This document shows positions 1 through 11,997 of a DNA stretch of 64,000 nucleotides, one piece after another; positions within the stretch are counted from its first letter, which is position 1, and each line of letters begins with the position of its first letter. This DNA comes from Heterobilharzia americana. Its lineage: Eukaryota; Platyhelminthes; Trematoda; Strigeidida; Schistosomatidae. The notes beneath the pieces are model-generated. The model was not told the origin of the DNA. It searched no databases and was given only the letters and a program-made list of their open reading frames with translations. The stretch lies in contig OX104132.1 of assembly GCA_944470555.2 (NCBI GenBank), positions 15,075,755-15,139,754 on the forward strand, in the 5' to 3' direction. Both the position numbers and the translations under genes were made by a program.

Positions 1-99
1 TCGGCTTCTGAATATGATAATTTTTGACGAAGACGGTTTCCACTTTGGCTTTTTCGTGGATAGCACCTGTAGAACTGTTTATCTAAGAGGACATTGGTC

Positions 100-1148
100 A
101 AAATTTTGGTAACTGCAGTTTAGAGAAAAGACTGATTGAGCGAAGAAATGTATTCCTTTCCAAATGCGTCTTCATCTTTGACTCTACACTAATATATAAT
201 TTACAATTCAATCAGAATACCGGATAAGTAATAGGGGGTCAGTGAGCAGTAATTATAGATTTTAAGTAAGTCATGAAGATGATAAGTTTTAGGAATTAAG
301 AAGAATGTTACGAAGGTTAAGACAAGAACGCCAACAGTACCTAAGAAACAAATTTTCTTGAAGCTGAAATTTACGAGTGACTTTGCCAGTGAGATTATCA
401 TACAACGCTAAATTATGTCCTCTCTTCCACAGCCGCGTCATTCTAGGTAGAAGAAATAAAGACAAACTGCCTGACTCTGCTACTTCCATGTGAATTTATC
501 AAGTCAACTGCTCCTGTGGAGCAAGTTACGTTGGACGTACAATGAGACAGTTCCAACGTCGAATTTCCGAGCACCACTTATCATGGCTGAGCAAGGGACA
601 AATGAGAACAATAAAGAGCTCCATACTTGTACACCTAGTTGATACGAGATATCAAGTGGATACTGAAAAAGCATTCAGAATTATTCGGCACATTCAAGTT
701 AACTTACCACACGAATTAGGCACTTGCTTACTCCACATAGCAGAAGAGATTGTAACCCACCTTTACACACCTAACATTTGTATTCAAAAGAAGTTTGTTC
801 GACCACTTTCATTACCGTGACTTAACTTCTAGCACTACTTTGTAAAACTCTCCCTTCTCTTGTTTCTGTCCATATTCCACATTTGTTTTCTTATTGTTGC
901 GTAATAATTTATTGTTTATGACTGAACACTCATCATATTACCAATTTTAATTAACCTATTAATTATTTGCACCCTAATTTCTATAACTTAACATTTTCAT
1001 GACTTACTTAGAATCTGTAATTATTGCTCACTCACTAACCTCCCACGACTTATTTGGCATTTTGACTGAATTGTAAAACTAGTATAGAGCCGAAGACGAA
1101 GACATAATTGGAAAGGAATATATTTCTTCGCTCAATCAGTCTTTTTTC
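100..1148 (+). mobile_element. Penelope-like element 3' end in fold-back arrangement
   Basis: A plus-strand 3' end of a Penelope-like element (PLE) is preceded by an inverted copy of its own 3' tail. About 825-1148 is the tail after the stop codon. About 125-485 is the same tail on the other strand; for example 121-188 reverse-complements to 1081-1147 with few mismatches, and similarity continues inward past the stretch at 1005-1065. The coding part (497-820) starts directly at the fold-back junction. Fold-back or inverted partial copies are a known habit of PLEs. The element is dead because the RT domain is missing. Confidence 0.75.
497..820 (+). pseudogene. PLE GIY-YIG endonuclease C-terminus (truncated)
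   Basis: About 107 codons remain open to the stop at 818-820. The fragment begins YQVNCSCGASYVGRT and continues with R-x5-RISEHH. This is the GIY-YIG signature of Penelope-like elements: a first Tyr, a C-x-C pair, a YVG second motif, a conserved Arg and EH. In intact elements this domain nicks target DNA during insertion. The reverse transcriptase half is absent, and an in-frame stop lies just before the fragment, at the fold-back junction. I infer a non-functional remnant rather than a host nuclease. Confidence 0.75.
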
Positions 1149-1149
1149 T

Positions 1150-2254
1150 ATATGTCTAAATTGGAATATTCAATGAACTGTAGCTTAATTATTACTTTCT
1201 GGCACCAAACTTTGCTCAAGTGAGACTTTGTACAAAATCATATACTGCTAGTAGCGAGGTTAGTTTTGCTACTGGCTGTCACAGGGATTGATATGTACTG
1301 ACCAATCTATCATGTTTGCATATGAAAACTCAAATAAATTAAACAATTTCTTTCAATATATGTGGTGAATTCTATCCTTTCCAAGCATATATTCCACGAG
1401 ATTGACAACTAATGACTTACTGTGACGAAAATTGCTGCATACATTGAAACTGATGCTCCAAGTGAAGGAAATGATGTTCTGTAGGTTAAAATAATACAAT
1501 GAAAGGAATAAGTAATCTTGGACGTAGGGAAAAATTAGTGTAAATTCATTTGTCTACTAATAAGTAGGTGAACTTTTAACCTGAAAATTCGTGAGTATTT
1601 ATACCATTAAATATGCGTCGCAAAGTTAGCTCAGTGCTGAATATTCTAGAATACTTCTAGCTTCTGCAAGTAGTTACAAACAGTGATTTATCGCAATTGC
1701 TTCTTGTGAATTTTGTTATATTACTGACATTTTAAACTGTTACAACAATATTCACTAAATACTCACTTTGCAATTTACACTACAATACTCACCGTTTATT
1801 AAGCGGACAAATATCACTTGAGCAAGTTACGATGAGTTTTTCAAACATCCATTATCGGACTACGAAAAGATGACTGAAGGGTTAGATACTATGTATGTTA
1901 CATCATGCTTTCGACTTCATTTTTTGAAGTAAACTGTAGTGTATTCAAATGAGAAGACATTAGTGACAAGGTAACAACTGTCCTATCGTAAAATTTGCCT
2001 CAAGGTAAACAGATGTTTAGAGGAAAATTTTCTTTCAACCTATGTAGCACGGTTTTCAATAATATAATGTACATCATCTTTAATGAGACTTCAAATGTAA
2101 TATTACTGTGCGAACCCATCCTTCAGAACACCTTCCGCTTATCGGTGGCTTTGGAAAGGTAAGATAACGATTCTTCAAATGATAATCCCCCCTCAAGTGA
2201 TTTAGAACATTGAGTCTGCTAGGTGTATACTTATTCCATTAGTAACCAGCCCCA
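1150..2254. other. No recognisable feature
   Basis: AT-rich sequence with no ORF, RNA motif or repeat that I can name. If the phosphatase gene continues past the left edge, this is intronic. Confidence 0.5.
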
Positions 2255-2715
2255 CATGGTTGTGACTAGCAGAGATATCCAGGATGCGCGTTTCGTCCCA
2301 CGTAGAGCTCGTCAACTGGGAGTGGTGTTCTTCCCACTGCGACTTGAACCTTCGTACCCATCTCTCCAAGTGCCGAGGTGTTATCTACTAGGCCACTGAG
2401 GCACTATGGTCACCCCTTGTACAGCGAGTATTAATTGTTACTATTTGTTGACATGTTTGCAATTCTCCTTTGTTTTACTGGATCAAACTGTTCAACCCCT
2501 TTTGGTATATCGGCTCCTAAGCGGATTCCTCGATATTGTCTGAATATCTATTATGGTAATTTATTTGGTCGTGACTAGTAGAGCAATCCATGACGTGCGT
2601 TTCGTCCTATCTGGGACGATACATCGGCATAGGAGCCCATATAAAAATAGAGGTCAAACAGTTCGATCCAGTAAAACAATGGAGAATTATAAGCATATCA
2701 ACCAATAGTAATAAT
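2255..2715 (-). mobile_element. HH-SINE family 1 (Smalpha-like) cluster with inverted tail
   Basis: At 2334-2420 (minus) is a tRNA-like head with the A-box-like motif CAGTGGCCTAGTAGATAAC and a degenerate B box. At 2277-2320 (minus) is a hammerhead remnant: TTGACGA in place of CTGANGA, then GAAAC, GCGCATC and CTGG. A second minus unit follows upstream (tail 2430-2560, ribozyme 3' half 2571-2606). It runs into an inverted tail copy at 2613-2715 on the plus strand, which mirrors 2430-2530. This is the organisation of the schistosome Smalpha repeat, degraded here. Confidence 0.75.
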
Positions 2716-3149
2716 TAGCCTTGTTCACTGATTTTCAATTTACGACATTCATTCACATATAGCAATTATACCGGTCTCTTCAAATTATCTGGAGACTGTC
2801 TTTTGATATTTTTCTGGTATTACTTTTAACACTCAGTATAAAAATTTACTTAGACTTCCGTTTCGAACATATTTGTTTCAGTTAACAGCTACTTACAGTA
2901 ACAGGATGTTTCCTATGGACCTATAACACATTGATATAGCCAGTTGATTTCAAGCCGGTAGGTTATGATTTTGAACAGAACTGAAGCAGAGTGCTTAGAA
3001 TATTTCATGCTGTTCAGTATTATATAAATTTCGGTAGATAAACCAGAAAAGAAGTTAACTGATTTTTTCCAAGGTAACTACCATGATAAACCAATGGGGG
3101 TTGGGTAAGCAGTCTAACCTTTACATCCTGGCGTTGAGGTTAAGTTATT

Positions 3150-4214
3150 CATTCCAGTGGGCTGTACTCAAATTATTTTGTAAGATTTCAAAAATCTAAT
3201 GATTCTTATCATATTCATAAAAGGCAACAATCTGAACTAAGAATATTCTTTTCAGTATATTCTCATCAGGTCCAGTAATTATGCAAATCAAGTCAAGTTA
3301 GGGGCAGATATATTTTCAAAATGAAGTGAGATTGACTGATTGTAAGGAAGTCGACTTTCCGTTTTTAAACTGTCAATATTATGATGGCATACATACAGAT
3401 GAATAATGTGATAATGAGTGTAAAGACAAAGAATAAAGAAAACAGGAGTGGTCTTCAGTTTACTGAAGGCCAAGGAAGAAACAATGTTTGAACATGATCT
3501 TTTTGAATGCACAGTTTAGGTTCGATTGACCTTATGGCGACAGCTTCGGATATGTTGAGTAGGAGTTGGACAATGGCACGTGGTACATTTTTGGCACACA
3601 ATATATGACATCGTAAGCTTTATAAGCATCTATGCAATACCTTGCGTTTACTAAGTGTGTTAAGACTGAACTTTTCACCACTTTTATCCCACCTTTTCTG
3701 AAGCCAGCCGGTAGATGCTCTCATATCCGAAGATACACCTCGCTAGTTGTGCACCCTATATAACTTGTTCCACAAGAAGAGTTAAATTGATTTATGCAAG
3801 ATGAAGAGCTAAGATTAGGTAGGCTATCCTGTAGCCACAGATTTAGGATTGGTCGACTACTTAAAGATGTGCTAAGACAACCTGCATAAAACGTTTTATT
3901 GACTGCAATAGCTAGGCATTGTGATAGAATATCATTTAGAGCGTCAATCTTGAATTATAACCACGAAAAAACAAAGGCTTCTTCTCCATTGTTATCAATT
4001 CTCGCTAAGGACCAATGTAATAGATGATGGCTTTGATGAACTTATTTGGATATTCATTCTCACTTAGAATATCATGGGTACACAGTAGTCTTTTTTCCAC
4101 ACACTCTTAGGAACAAATCAATCTTACTTTCAATGCCAGACAACTGATTATACTACTTTTGCAATTCATCGGCACGAAGCTGAGAAACTGCGTAGACTGT
4201 GCATTAGATGTCGG

Positions 4215-4250
<36 letters not shown>

Positions 4251-4440
4251 CCATCCTCTTTTCTTATCATTAGTACATCGAGAAAGTGTATCAAATCACC
4301 GATTTTATTTTCATAGGTAAAATGAACTCATGCATGAGCTTTTTGGAAGTGGTCCGGAATAGAAGTAATGGATAGGCACTTATCAAAGACTAAAAATGTA
4401 TCCTGTGGTCACATTTTGATCTATATAACTAGATGTCAGT
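3150..4440 (-). mobile_element. Decayed Penelope-like element (RT end plus GIY-YIG)
   Basis: Reading minus from 4440: a piece of RT with DTFLVFDKC and VHFTYENK followed by FLDVLMIRKEDG; then a linker with NEYPNKFIKA around 4050; then a GIY-YIG segment around 3790-3660 with FNSSCGTSYIGCTT and EHLPAGF. Several frameshifts and stops separate these pieces. An (AT)n tract interrupts the RT part at 4216-4249. The motif order is that of PLEs (RT then GIY-YIG). It is an old inactive copy whose outer limits are uncertain. Confidence 0.7.
4216..4249. repeat. (AT)n microsatellite
   Basis: About 17 uninterrupted AT dinucleotides inside the decayed Penelope-like copy. Confidence 0.95.
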
Positions 4441-6811
4441 TGTTCATGCCCCTAACAAGGTATAACTAGTAAATAAGACGTGTTCATCACAGAAATCCTA
4501 AGTAAAATATCTCTTATTGACTGAACTGGTTCATCTAGACAATAAGAGAAAAGTATAACTTCTTCAGTTAGTGGGCCTAAAACCTTTGGCTGAAATCATA
4601 ATGCTGACCGGCAAGCTGATATGAGAAACTGACAGCTGTCTATTTCCGTAATTATTTTTGGCATGTAGTTTGCAGAGTACCTGAGTTTATACTTCGCACT
4701 ATATAAAAGAAACTGGTATTTGATTTTTATTGTCAATGGAAAAATGTCACGAGGCATTCTCACATATAAATCCAGGGTGTTTAACTGACTACGATTTTAA
4801 TATCTGTTACAGAGATTTCCAGAATGAACTAGTCAATAGCCATTTAGTCGTGTCTGATACAGACAGTCATCTGAATTAGGTCACCAATCACATCGCATCA
4901 ACAATATCCGTAAGTTTGATCATGGATAACTTTGTAGATGGAAATATTTGAGAATATTTTGGCATAGGCCTGATGGAAGAACCCCTTCGCCAAACGATAT
5001 TTCTCCTACCAACATAACAGGTTAACTAGTATACCCTTATAAGCAGTCAAAACTAGGATATTACAGCACTGGAGTTTACAAACCAGTTAATAAAACAATG
5101 AAACTTAAGAAACTTCAAAAGGTCATGGGCATAAGTACCATTTTACAGTGATCAAACTTTGTTGATAGAAAACTCTGAGAATGACCAATCATATTAGAGG
5201 TACTGTTTGTCAAGGTCAAGTTCATTCATTTGAGTTCGCTAGCCGTATTGTTGACTCTACATAATCTGCTAATGAACTATGATGAGCATTAAACTCTTTA
5301 AGTGGTTTTATTTCTCGTTGCCTAAGCTATCAAAAGATTAAATCTTTGAGAAGAGAATCACTTTCCAAAGGATTTCATTTAATTCTCCAAAAAAATAACG
5401 GTTTTAGTTCTACACTGAGTTGTTAACACATTTGTAATTTTGAAAGGAACACTAAGAGAAGTTTCTTCAGTTCAGTGGTACCAGCATTGCTGAGATATTC
5501 ACCGAACAATCATCTGAAGGCTGAACATGAAGTTGTGTAGAGTGGATAATGTGGTAAAAACAGATAGATGACTTGTTCAGAAACCTAAATATAGCACATG
5601 AAGTTAACTTAGATTGAACTAAGTAAGCTACATGCAGACCTAAGATTCTTGGTACGTACAATAGAAATGTAAAGAATGAACACCTCAATGGATCAAGAAC
5701 CAATCAGAAGTATTCCATCTTTCTAAGTATGAGAAAATGAGTGGAATCAGAAACTACCATACCCTCTCTTATCTGAAATAAATTACCTGCATCAAGTTAT
5801 TGTTCATAAGAAGTAGTTCGATCGTCTGACAACTGGAATACATACAAACAACCTTGAAAATATGTTGGGCTGTCTTCAGAAGTCCTTAAGACCTTTGACA
5901 GGATCACAAGGAGATATGATATGGTCTGATAGGGATAAGTGGCATGTTTTGCAATGTAGATCTCAATAAAATTTGAAACTTTGAATGCCATTCTATTCAT
6001 CTGAGTCTAGCTTATCAGCCAAGTAAGCAACTAAATCGACTTCACATAGGTAAATTGTTCAGGTCAACTCAGTCTGGCTGGTTGACTTCACTGGATTAGT
6101 ATTTTATAAATTGGGTGGTCACTTTGACAGTGATTCCCAATTTACGAGGTTCACATTGACATTTGCAAGATTTGCAATCTGTAACCGAATCAAAAGCCCA
6201 CAAACGCCACAGTTGACCAGTTTCAAAGTTGCATAGAAGGGACGAGTGCCTATCTGAACAATTTAACTTGAAAAGTATACGCCAACTCATCGCCTACTGA
6301 GCTAAAGCACTTACCAATATTTTGACGATATTTTCTAAATACTACTTAAACCTCATTTAAAGATCAGGTAAGTAGTAGTACCATATTTAAGATACAAAAT
6401 GAAGTAAACATGCCTTGAAAGAAAATCGAAAAAAACAGCTTGATTTCATCTCTCTTCTGGCTGTTAAGACCAGTGAATATTGTGGACAGATAAGGAACAA
6501 AAACCCATATACTTCAAAAGACTGTGACACAGTGACACAAGTTAACAGCACTGAAACATGTCTATGTACCCATGGAATCTACCACAACAGTTACCTAGCC
6601 ACTTCCAATTATGATCAACACTTAAAGTTACTTTGTATAGAGACTAACTTCTGCAGAATTCCAAACTAGGATAAAGCAGCTGTTCATTGCTTTGACGTTC
6701 TCAGAAGTTCGAAATGAAAACTAAATTGAGACCAGTTAATTTTTGTTGGATATTTAAATGAATTCGAAACAACTACGGTTGTGTTGTGTTTATCGGTCTG
6801 ATTGTTCCAGC
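4441..6811. other. No recognisable feature
   Basis: No splice-bounded exon, known repeat or RNA gene could be recognised. Weak remnants of the 5' part of the neighbouring Penelope-like copy may extend into 4441-5000. I looked here on the minus strand for the missing phosphatase C2 motif (SFPSGH-like) and did not find it. Confidence 0.4.
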
Positions 6812-7465
6812 GTCAAATTACCACACTTGGTTCACACGAATTGTAGGGTGGATATGCATAAGTCACTTTCCATCCTATACCAGGTTCCTATCAACTTGCC
6901 ATAAAGTATTCAGCTCCAAATCCTTCAGACTGGTGAAGCAGTAGCAATCAGGATCAAACAACCGAGTTATGTTTTCAAAAAAGAGTAAGTATTGCCACTG
7001 TATCTATCGTGGTCCAAGTTTCTTAGCATCCAACCCCAGGTAATCTAATTTTCTAATTCCATATAGTAGATAGCCTTTCATCCCTATAACCTAAAATAAT
7101 TTCAACACACTGTCAACCTGTTTTTTTCCCCCAACATGTGTAACATCCTACCAGGTGATTTTGTTTTCGAATTATCTTAGCTTATTACATCTAGCTCTTA
7201 TAAACACCTTCTTATTGTTTTAACACACTATGACCATTTAGCATTACTTACGAGGTATAATTGTATGGATAACCAACTATTTTGAAATGAATTCCAGTAA
7301 TAATCGGTTCTGACCTTAACGTTCACATAAGACGTTGCTGAGGTGATTTCCTCAACTGGATAATATTATTAACAAACTGTTAAGCGCAATCTCAATATTG
7401 TTGATGTAGAACCCCTCAATATGTATATATGATTGTAGGACATGAAGAAATCATCAGAAATAATG
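6812..7465. repeat. Unclassified interspersed repeat, copy 1
   Basis: About 190 bp at 6812-7000 is almost identical to 29729-29918. Similarity continues in patches to about 7465 (for example 7198-7225 and 7360-7385), matching 30050-30660. Both copies contain a stretch ending in AAAAAAGAGTAAGTATTG. No coding frame or tRNA head is evident in either strand. It could be the tail of an unrecognised retroelement or a segmental duplication. Confidence 0.65.
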
Positions 7466-7504
7466 CATACACATGTTACTGATGAAGACGTTTTATACCC
7501 TCAC

Positions 7505-7856
7505 CTGGCATCTTTAAGCTTTAAAATATTATTCTCCAAACAATCTGCATTGCTTAACAGTCCATCAGGTATCTGACGGCCGGATGACTCCTGTGAAGGT
7601 GTAGTCGCCACTGTGACTAAATATTTACCTTGTTTAGCTAACTGAGCAACAATTAGATCTAACAATCTTGGATCTGATTCAATTGCACTGCGTTCATCTA
7701 CAGATTCACGAGTTTTTTGAATCAATGTATACCATTTTGGACAAGCATTTACTGATGGACGACATATTTGAATGAAATCTGGTCGAAGACGTCCAACTGA
7801 AACTTTGATAAGCCAGACTAGAAGCATTGTTGCAAGAAGACCAAAAATGTATGTGA
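7505..7856 (-). CDS. Lipid phosphate phosphatase-like gene, exon with TM3 and PAP2 C1 motif (fifth coding exon seen)
   Basis: PAP2-superfamily exon. The minus-strand acceptor is TTTCTTTCAG at 7857-7866 and the donor is GTGAGG at 7499-7504. It enters in phase 1 and leaves in phase 2. It encodes TYIFGLLATMLLVWLIK (TM3) followed directly by KVSVGRLRPDF, the K-x6-RP C1 motif that binds the substrate phosphate in LPP/PAP2 enzymes. Next come the paired Cys residues typical of LPPs (FIQICRPS, then NACPKW). A second lumenal or extracellular loop of about 90 residues ends CLENNILKLKDA, which in the family leads into the C2 motif. The next exon was not found in the window. The enzyme would dephosphorylate lipid phosphates such as PA, LPA or S1P at a membrane. 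The intact C1 favours a catalytic LPP over the inactive PLPPR type, but C2 and C3 must be seen to be sure. Confidence 0.85.
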
Positions 7857-8377
7857 CTGAAAGAAAGAGAGACAGAGGGATAAGAAAACACGAGAATATG
7901 TCAAAATTCCAATAAAATTACTTCAGCATTTGATAGGGGGAAAATTATTCTAATTTCCACAGGATGTATCTTTAGTCTTCAAATATTATATGTATCACCG
8001 CAGAAACAGACGGAGTTGATTTCATGTTACCACCAAGCAATTTGTGTGCATATTAAACTGCGATATGAGATTGCAGTTGGAAATGATATGAACTGAAAAT
8101 CATATTGAAGCACTAAGAACCACTTGCTATGTAAAAATGTATTACTGAGTAACATCATTAGTGACCATGAATAACTCGGTAGCAACATTTTTTAGTGTAA
8201 CCCTGAATGGTAATCATGAGAACCGCATAACTGGTTAAAGTTCCCTCAAGGTTATGGATATACTGTGACTATAAACTGGGTGAGAATAGAGCATTTTGAA
8301 CGGACATCAAGTCCCAACTACAAATTGAGGGCTGCTTGATGTTGGTATACAAACGTAAGGGACGATCACATACTGGT
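7857..8377. other. Intron sequence, nothing recognised
   Basis: Start of the 5.6-kb intron (7857-13449) on the 5' side of the C1 exon. Only the polypyrimidine tract and acceptor next to the exon are recognisable. Confidence 0.6.
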
Positions 8378-8575
8378 TTGTTTGGCGGCTAGCAGAAGAA
8401 TACAACTTGATGCGCGTTTTGTCCGATTTGGACCTCTTCGGCCGGATGTACCTGCACCCCATTGAGTGATGTTGTCCCCACTGAGACTCGAACCTGGTAC
8501 TCATTGCTCCAAATGCCAAAATGCTGCTCATCAGGTCACTCAAGCATGAAAACCACCTGGTGTGTAACGGGTATC
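8378..8575 (-). mobile_element. HH-SINE family 1 copy, degenerate
   Basis: The tRNA-like head lies at about 8470-8560 (minus), with a GTTCGAGTCTCAG-type B box. The hammerhead relic lies at 8390-8450. Its core is mutated (CCGAAGA for CTGANGA, AAAA for GAAA), while ACGCGCAT of stem III persists. Predicted inactive. Confidence 0.7.
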
Positions 8576-8692
8576 ATATATGTATATATCCCATACACAT
8601 ACATATACATTCTATTGAACACTATACAACAATGTGTTTTCCACGTGAATGGGGATTTTAATTTAGAGGTAGCATTCATGATGGACTGACAT

Positions 8693-8895
8693 TAGTTGAA
8701 GGAAAATTGAAAACCAGAGAGCAGTGGACAGCCGCTTCGTCCTAGTATAGGACTCCCTAGCAGTGCGCACCAACTACCTGGGTTAGGGATCGAACTCAGG
8801 ACTCAAACGTAGCACGGCGATGCAGCCAATGGACCGCAGTTCAGTGGTTCATAGTTTCCAACTTCTGTAGATTCGATATATAGCAACGATAAGCG
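8693..8895 (-). mobile_element. HH-SINE family 2 copy, degenerate
   Basis: The tail, hammerhead relic (8725-8775) and tRNA-like region (about 8785-8860) are in family order on the minus strand. Stem II GTCC...GGAC persists, but the core reads CTAGGGA and GAAG. Predicted inactive. Confidence 0.65.
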
Positions 8896-9164
8896 CTAAA
8901 CCTAATCAAAGAATATTCTATTGACTGGTTTTTAATCACTAATATCAACTAGTTTGAGAATTCTCTTCCGAAAAGGCTTTCGTGAAAGTTAATGTTAGAA
9001 CCAGTCCATGATGAAAACCACCTCAAAAACAAGACTCCATTCACCTCACAAAACATTGCTGTGCAGTGCTCACTAATTACATTCTTTTAGGTGGATACCC
9101 TGTAGTTCTAACGAGATGCAGTGACCTGTGGGAGATGGATATCAACTGAAGACCTTGGGTGATA

Positions 9165-9425
9165 GCCATGCTATGTCACGAATTGACAGGAGTTGGAAGC
9201 TGTGAACCACCAAGGACCGATCCAGTGGCTGAATGGTTAGCGCGTTACCCATGAAACCTAAAGGTCCTGAGTTTGGTCCCTAGACAGGTCGTTATTATGT
9301 ACTGCTGAGGGGTCCGGTCCAGGGCTTTCAGGTTTTCAGTGGTTCCCCAACTGACGTCAGTCAGTGATGAATACTACCCCAATATAAATCCTATGTTAAG
9401 CAAACATTTCTGCAACTTGGCATAG
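9165..9425 (+). mobile_element. HH-SINE family 2 copy, degenerate
   Basis: The tRNA-like head at 9222-9290 (CAGTGGCTGAATGGTTAGCG) is followed by ACTGCTGAGGGGTCC, a damaged ribozyme, and the tail CAACTGACGTCAGTC at 9349-9363. GAAA is lost. Confidence 0.6.
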
Positions 9426-10346
9426 ACAAACAGATAAAGGGAAGGATGAACCTAGAATTACTGCGTGACAATGCTAGTTGTCAGCCACTGAAACATCCTA
9501 TTAGAAAACGGTTACCAACCTACATTTTTTGACTCGAATATAACAGAAAACCCATAAGTACGAAAGGTATCTATCGTTTGAAAACACTCTTCAGCTGGAC
9601 ATGGAATTTGAAGGTGATATTATAACTGAAATCTTCAAAATTCGCCTCTAAAGGTCAGTTAGGAAGAATTGTCACCCAGTTAGCCTAAGAATAAAATTTT
9701 CCAGTCAACAATTAATCCATCAATTCTTTAAGGAAAGATTTCTGGATTTGATCATCTCAACGTGGATTTCCCAGTTTCCTTGTTTCTGCTGAGTAACTAA
9801 CACCCATTGGTCACACACGGCATCAAGTCTATAAAGGGATTATGAAACATTTTTCACTTTGATTGTCAAGAAAGGGGAAAAAATATCAACAGTCTTATTC
9901 TTGAGCATCTTATCGCCTCCGGACACCTGGCCCATCCTAGTAATCCTTTCAGAGTAATTTATGAAGTGCCGCTCCACAATCCCAAAAGCCTTCGACTACG
10001 TCATCTATACATAGGCGAATCATTGACAAATCACCACCTAGAACCTGACCTTTGTATTCAAAAATATTACTAGCCAAAGTAGTAATTTTATTCTGTCTCT
10101 CTGTTCTATTCTTGAACATTATAGCAATCATGTGTTTCCATCGGTTAACAATAGCCCGTTATCTGTTTCCAATGATTTTAAATACCATTGTACAGCTTTA
10201 CTAAGTGAAAACATCGAGAAGAAAATTGTCCTCCCCGTTACGTCCTTACTTTATTACTCAATATAAAAGAGGGCTAACGGGGAGACAAATCAATCAAAAC
10301 GAAGTGATTGGATGTTGTAGAAAAACTTTAGGCAAAAAGAAGGATT
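9426..10346. other. Intron sequence, nothing recognised
   Basis: No feature recognised apart from the start of the ATT-rich 3' tail of the RTE copy near 10340. Confidence 0.5.
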
Positions 10347-11997
10347 ATTATTATTATCATTAGTCCCTTGGGTTCCTAATGGAACATAGGGCTTCAGTAG
10401 CACGTCTCCAGTGCACTATGTTCTCTGAGATCTTTTCAACCTGGTTCCACGACAGCCCAGAAGCTCTCATTTCCTCCTCGCACGACCTCCTCCATGTCAC
10501 CCTCGGTACCGACGTCCAACTCGTCGCTTCCCATGGGGATTCAACTCGAGTACCTGGCGCGTGATGTCCTCAGTCGGCCTTCTCAGTGCGTGCACAATCC
10601 ACCTCCATTTCCTCCTGCATATTCGTTGGGTGATGGGTTCTTGGTTGGTTCGTTCCCAGAGCTCCTTGTTGCTTATTCTGATTATCCTGGCCATCTGATC
10701 TTCAGTATCGAGTGAGTGTAGGCAGTTGTTGATGAATGTCTGTAGTTTGTTGGAAATGCCCTTCGTAACGCGCCAAGTCTCTCAACCATACAGGAGCACT
10801 GACTCACTTGACTGAAGTTGGTGTTGAAAATCCGGATCTTGTTCCACATGCTGAGTGCAGAAGATCTCCACACTGGTTTCAGGCTAATGAACACCTGTCT
10901 TGCTTTTGCGATTCTGACTTTGACATCCTCGTCTGTGCCACTGCCGCCTGTAGCTGAAACAGTGCTTCCTAGATAGGTGAAGGAGGTTACTTCTTTTAAG
11001 TTTCTCCCGTTCATGGTGACTGGAGTTTGTTGTTGTTGTTGGTGCGGTATCTTCATCATCTCTGTCTTCTCTATATTCACTTGAAGTCCCGTCTTCGCTG
11101 CCCTGCCTCGCCTCTTCTGTCAACTTGTTAGTTTTTGCCTGTAGATATTCAAGTTTGTGTGACATCAGGCACAAGTCATAACTGGCGAAATCCAAGTCTT
11201 CTGTGTTCTTTTCCGCAGTCCAGCTGTTGTATCCCTCTCTTCTCGCCCCCACTGTTTGCTGCATGATCCAGTCCACCACAATCAGGAATATCATGGGGGA
11301 TAGTAGGCAACCTTGTTTCACTCCTGTCTTCACTTCACTTCGAAGGCATCACTGAGCTTCCCATTGTGAATTACTTGGCCGGCATGTGGCATCTTCATAT
11401 AGTTGTTGAATGAGGCGGATAAAGGTTTGCGGTACTCCGTAGTAATGAAGCAGTTTCCAAATTACCTCTCGGTCGACGCTGTCAAAGGTCTTTTCAAAGT
11501 CGATAAAGTTGAGGTAGAGAGCTGATTGCCATTCTATACTCTGTTCTATGATTATAGGAAGCGTTGCAATTTGGTCTGTACATGATTTGTACTTCCTGAA
11601 TCCAGCCTGCCTGTTCCGGTCGTACTTTTGAATCCAGTGCATCTTTAAGCCTCTCTAGGATGATGCGGCTTAATATTTCACTTGGGGTGGACAGGAGAGT
11701 GATTCCTTGCCAGTTCTTGCAAACACTGAGGTCTCCCTTCTTCAGCAGTTTGACAAGGTAACCCTTCTTCCAATCAATGGCCAGGTACCTTCTCTTCCTT
11801 CCACACCTTCTGCAATAGTGGTGTGGTGTGAGCATGTCCGCTGTTGTCTCCGCGTCTGCTCTCAGTGCTTCTGGCGGTATTCCATCTGGTCCTGCTACTT
11901 CCCCACATTTCAGTAGCTTTATGGCGTTTAGGACTTCCATTTTTGTTGGAGCTATTTGAAATAGCCTGCAGATAAATTTCTGAGATGTGAAACCCAT
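10347..11997 (-). mobile_element. RTE-like non-LTR retrotransposon, 5'-truncated and broken (family A, copy a)
   Basis: Reverse-transcriptase pieces read minus from about 11960: KLLKCGEVAGPDGIPPEAL; CKNWQGITLLST with ILSRIILERLKDAL; DFEKTFDSVDREVIWKLL (11.5 kb); GVKQGCLLSPMIFLIVVDW (11.3 kb); then SFTYLGSTVSATGG and the C-terminal ITRQVLELNPHGKRR. The catalytic FADD box is altered to FASY, and several frameshifts break the ORF. The element ends at a short ATT tail at 10347-10360, as in RTE elements. The apparent-endonuclease 5' third is missing. I infer an inactive truncated insertion. The family resembles schistosome SR2/RTE elements, but the name is not proven. Confidence 0.8.

Noticed and set aside
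201..489. Minus-strand frames at the left edge
   Set aside because: They lie in the inverted untranslated tail of the Penelope fragment and show no protein motif.
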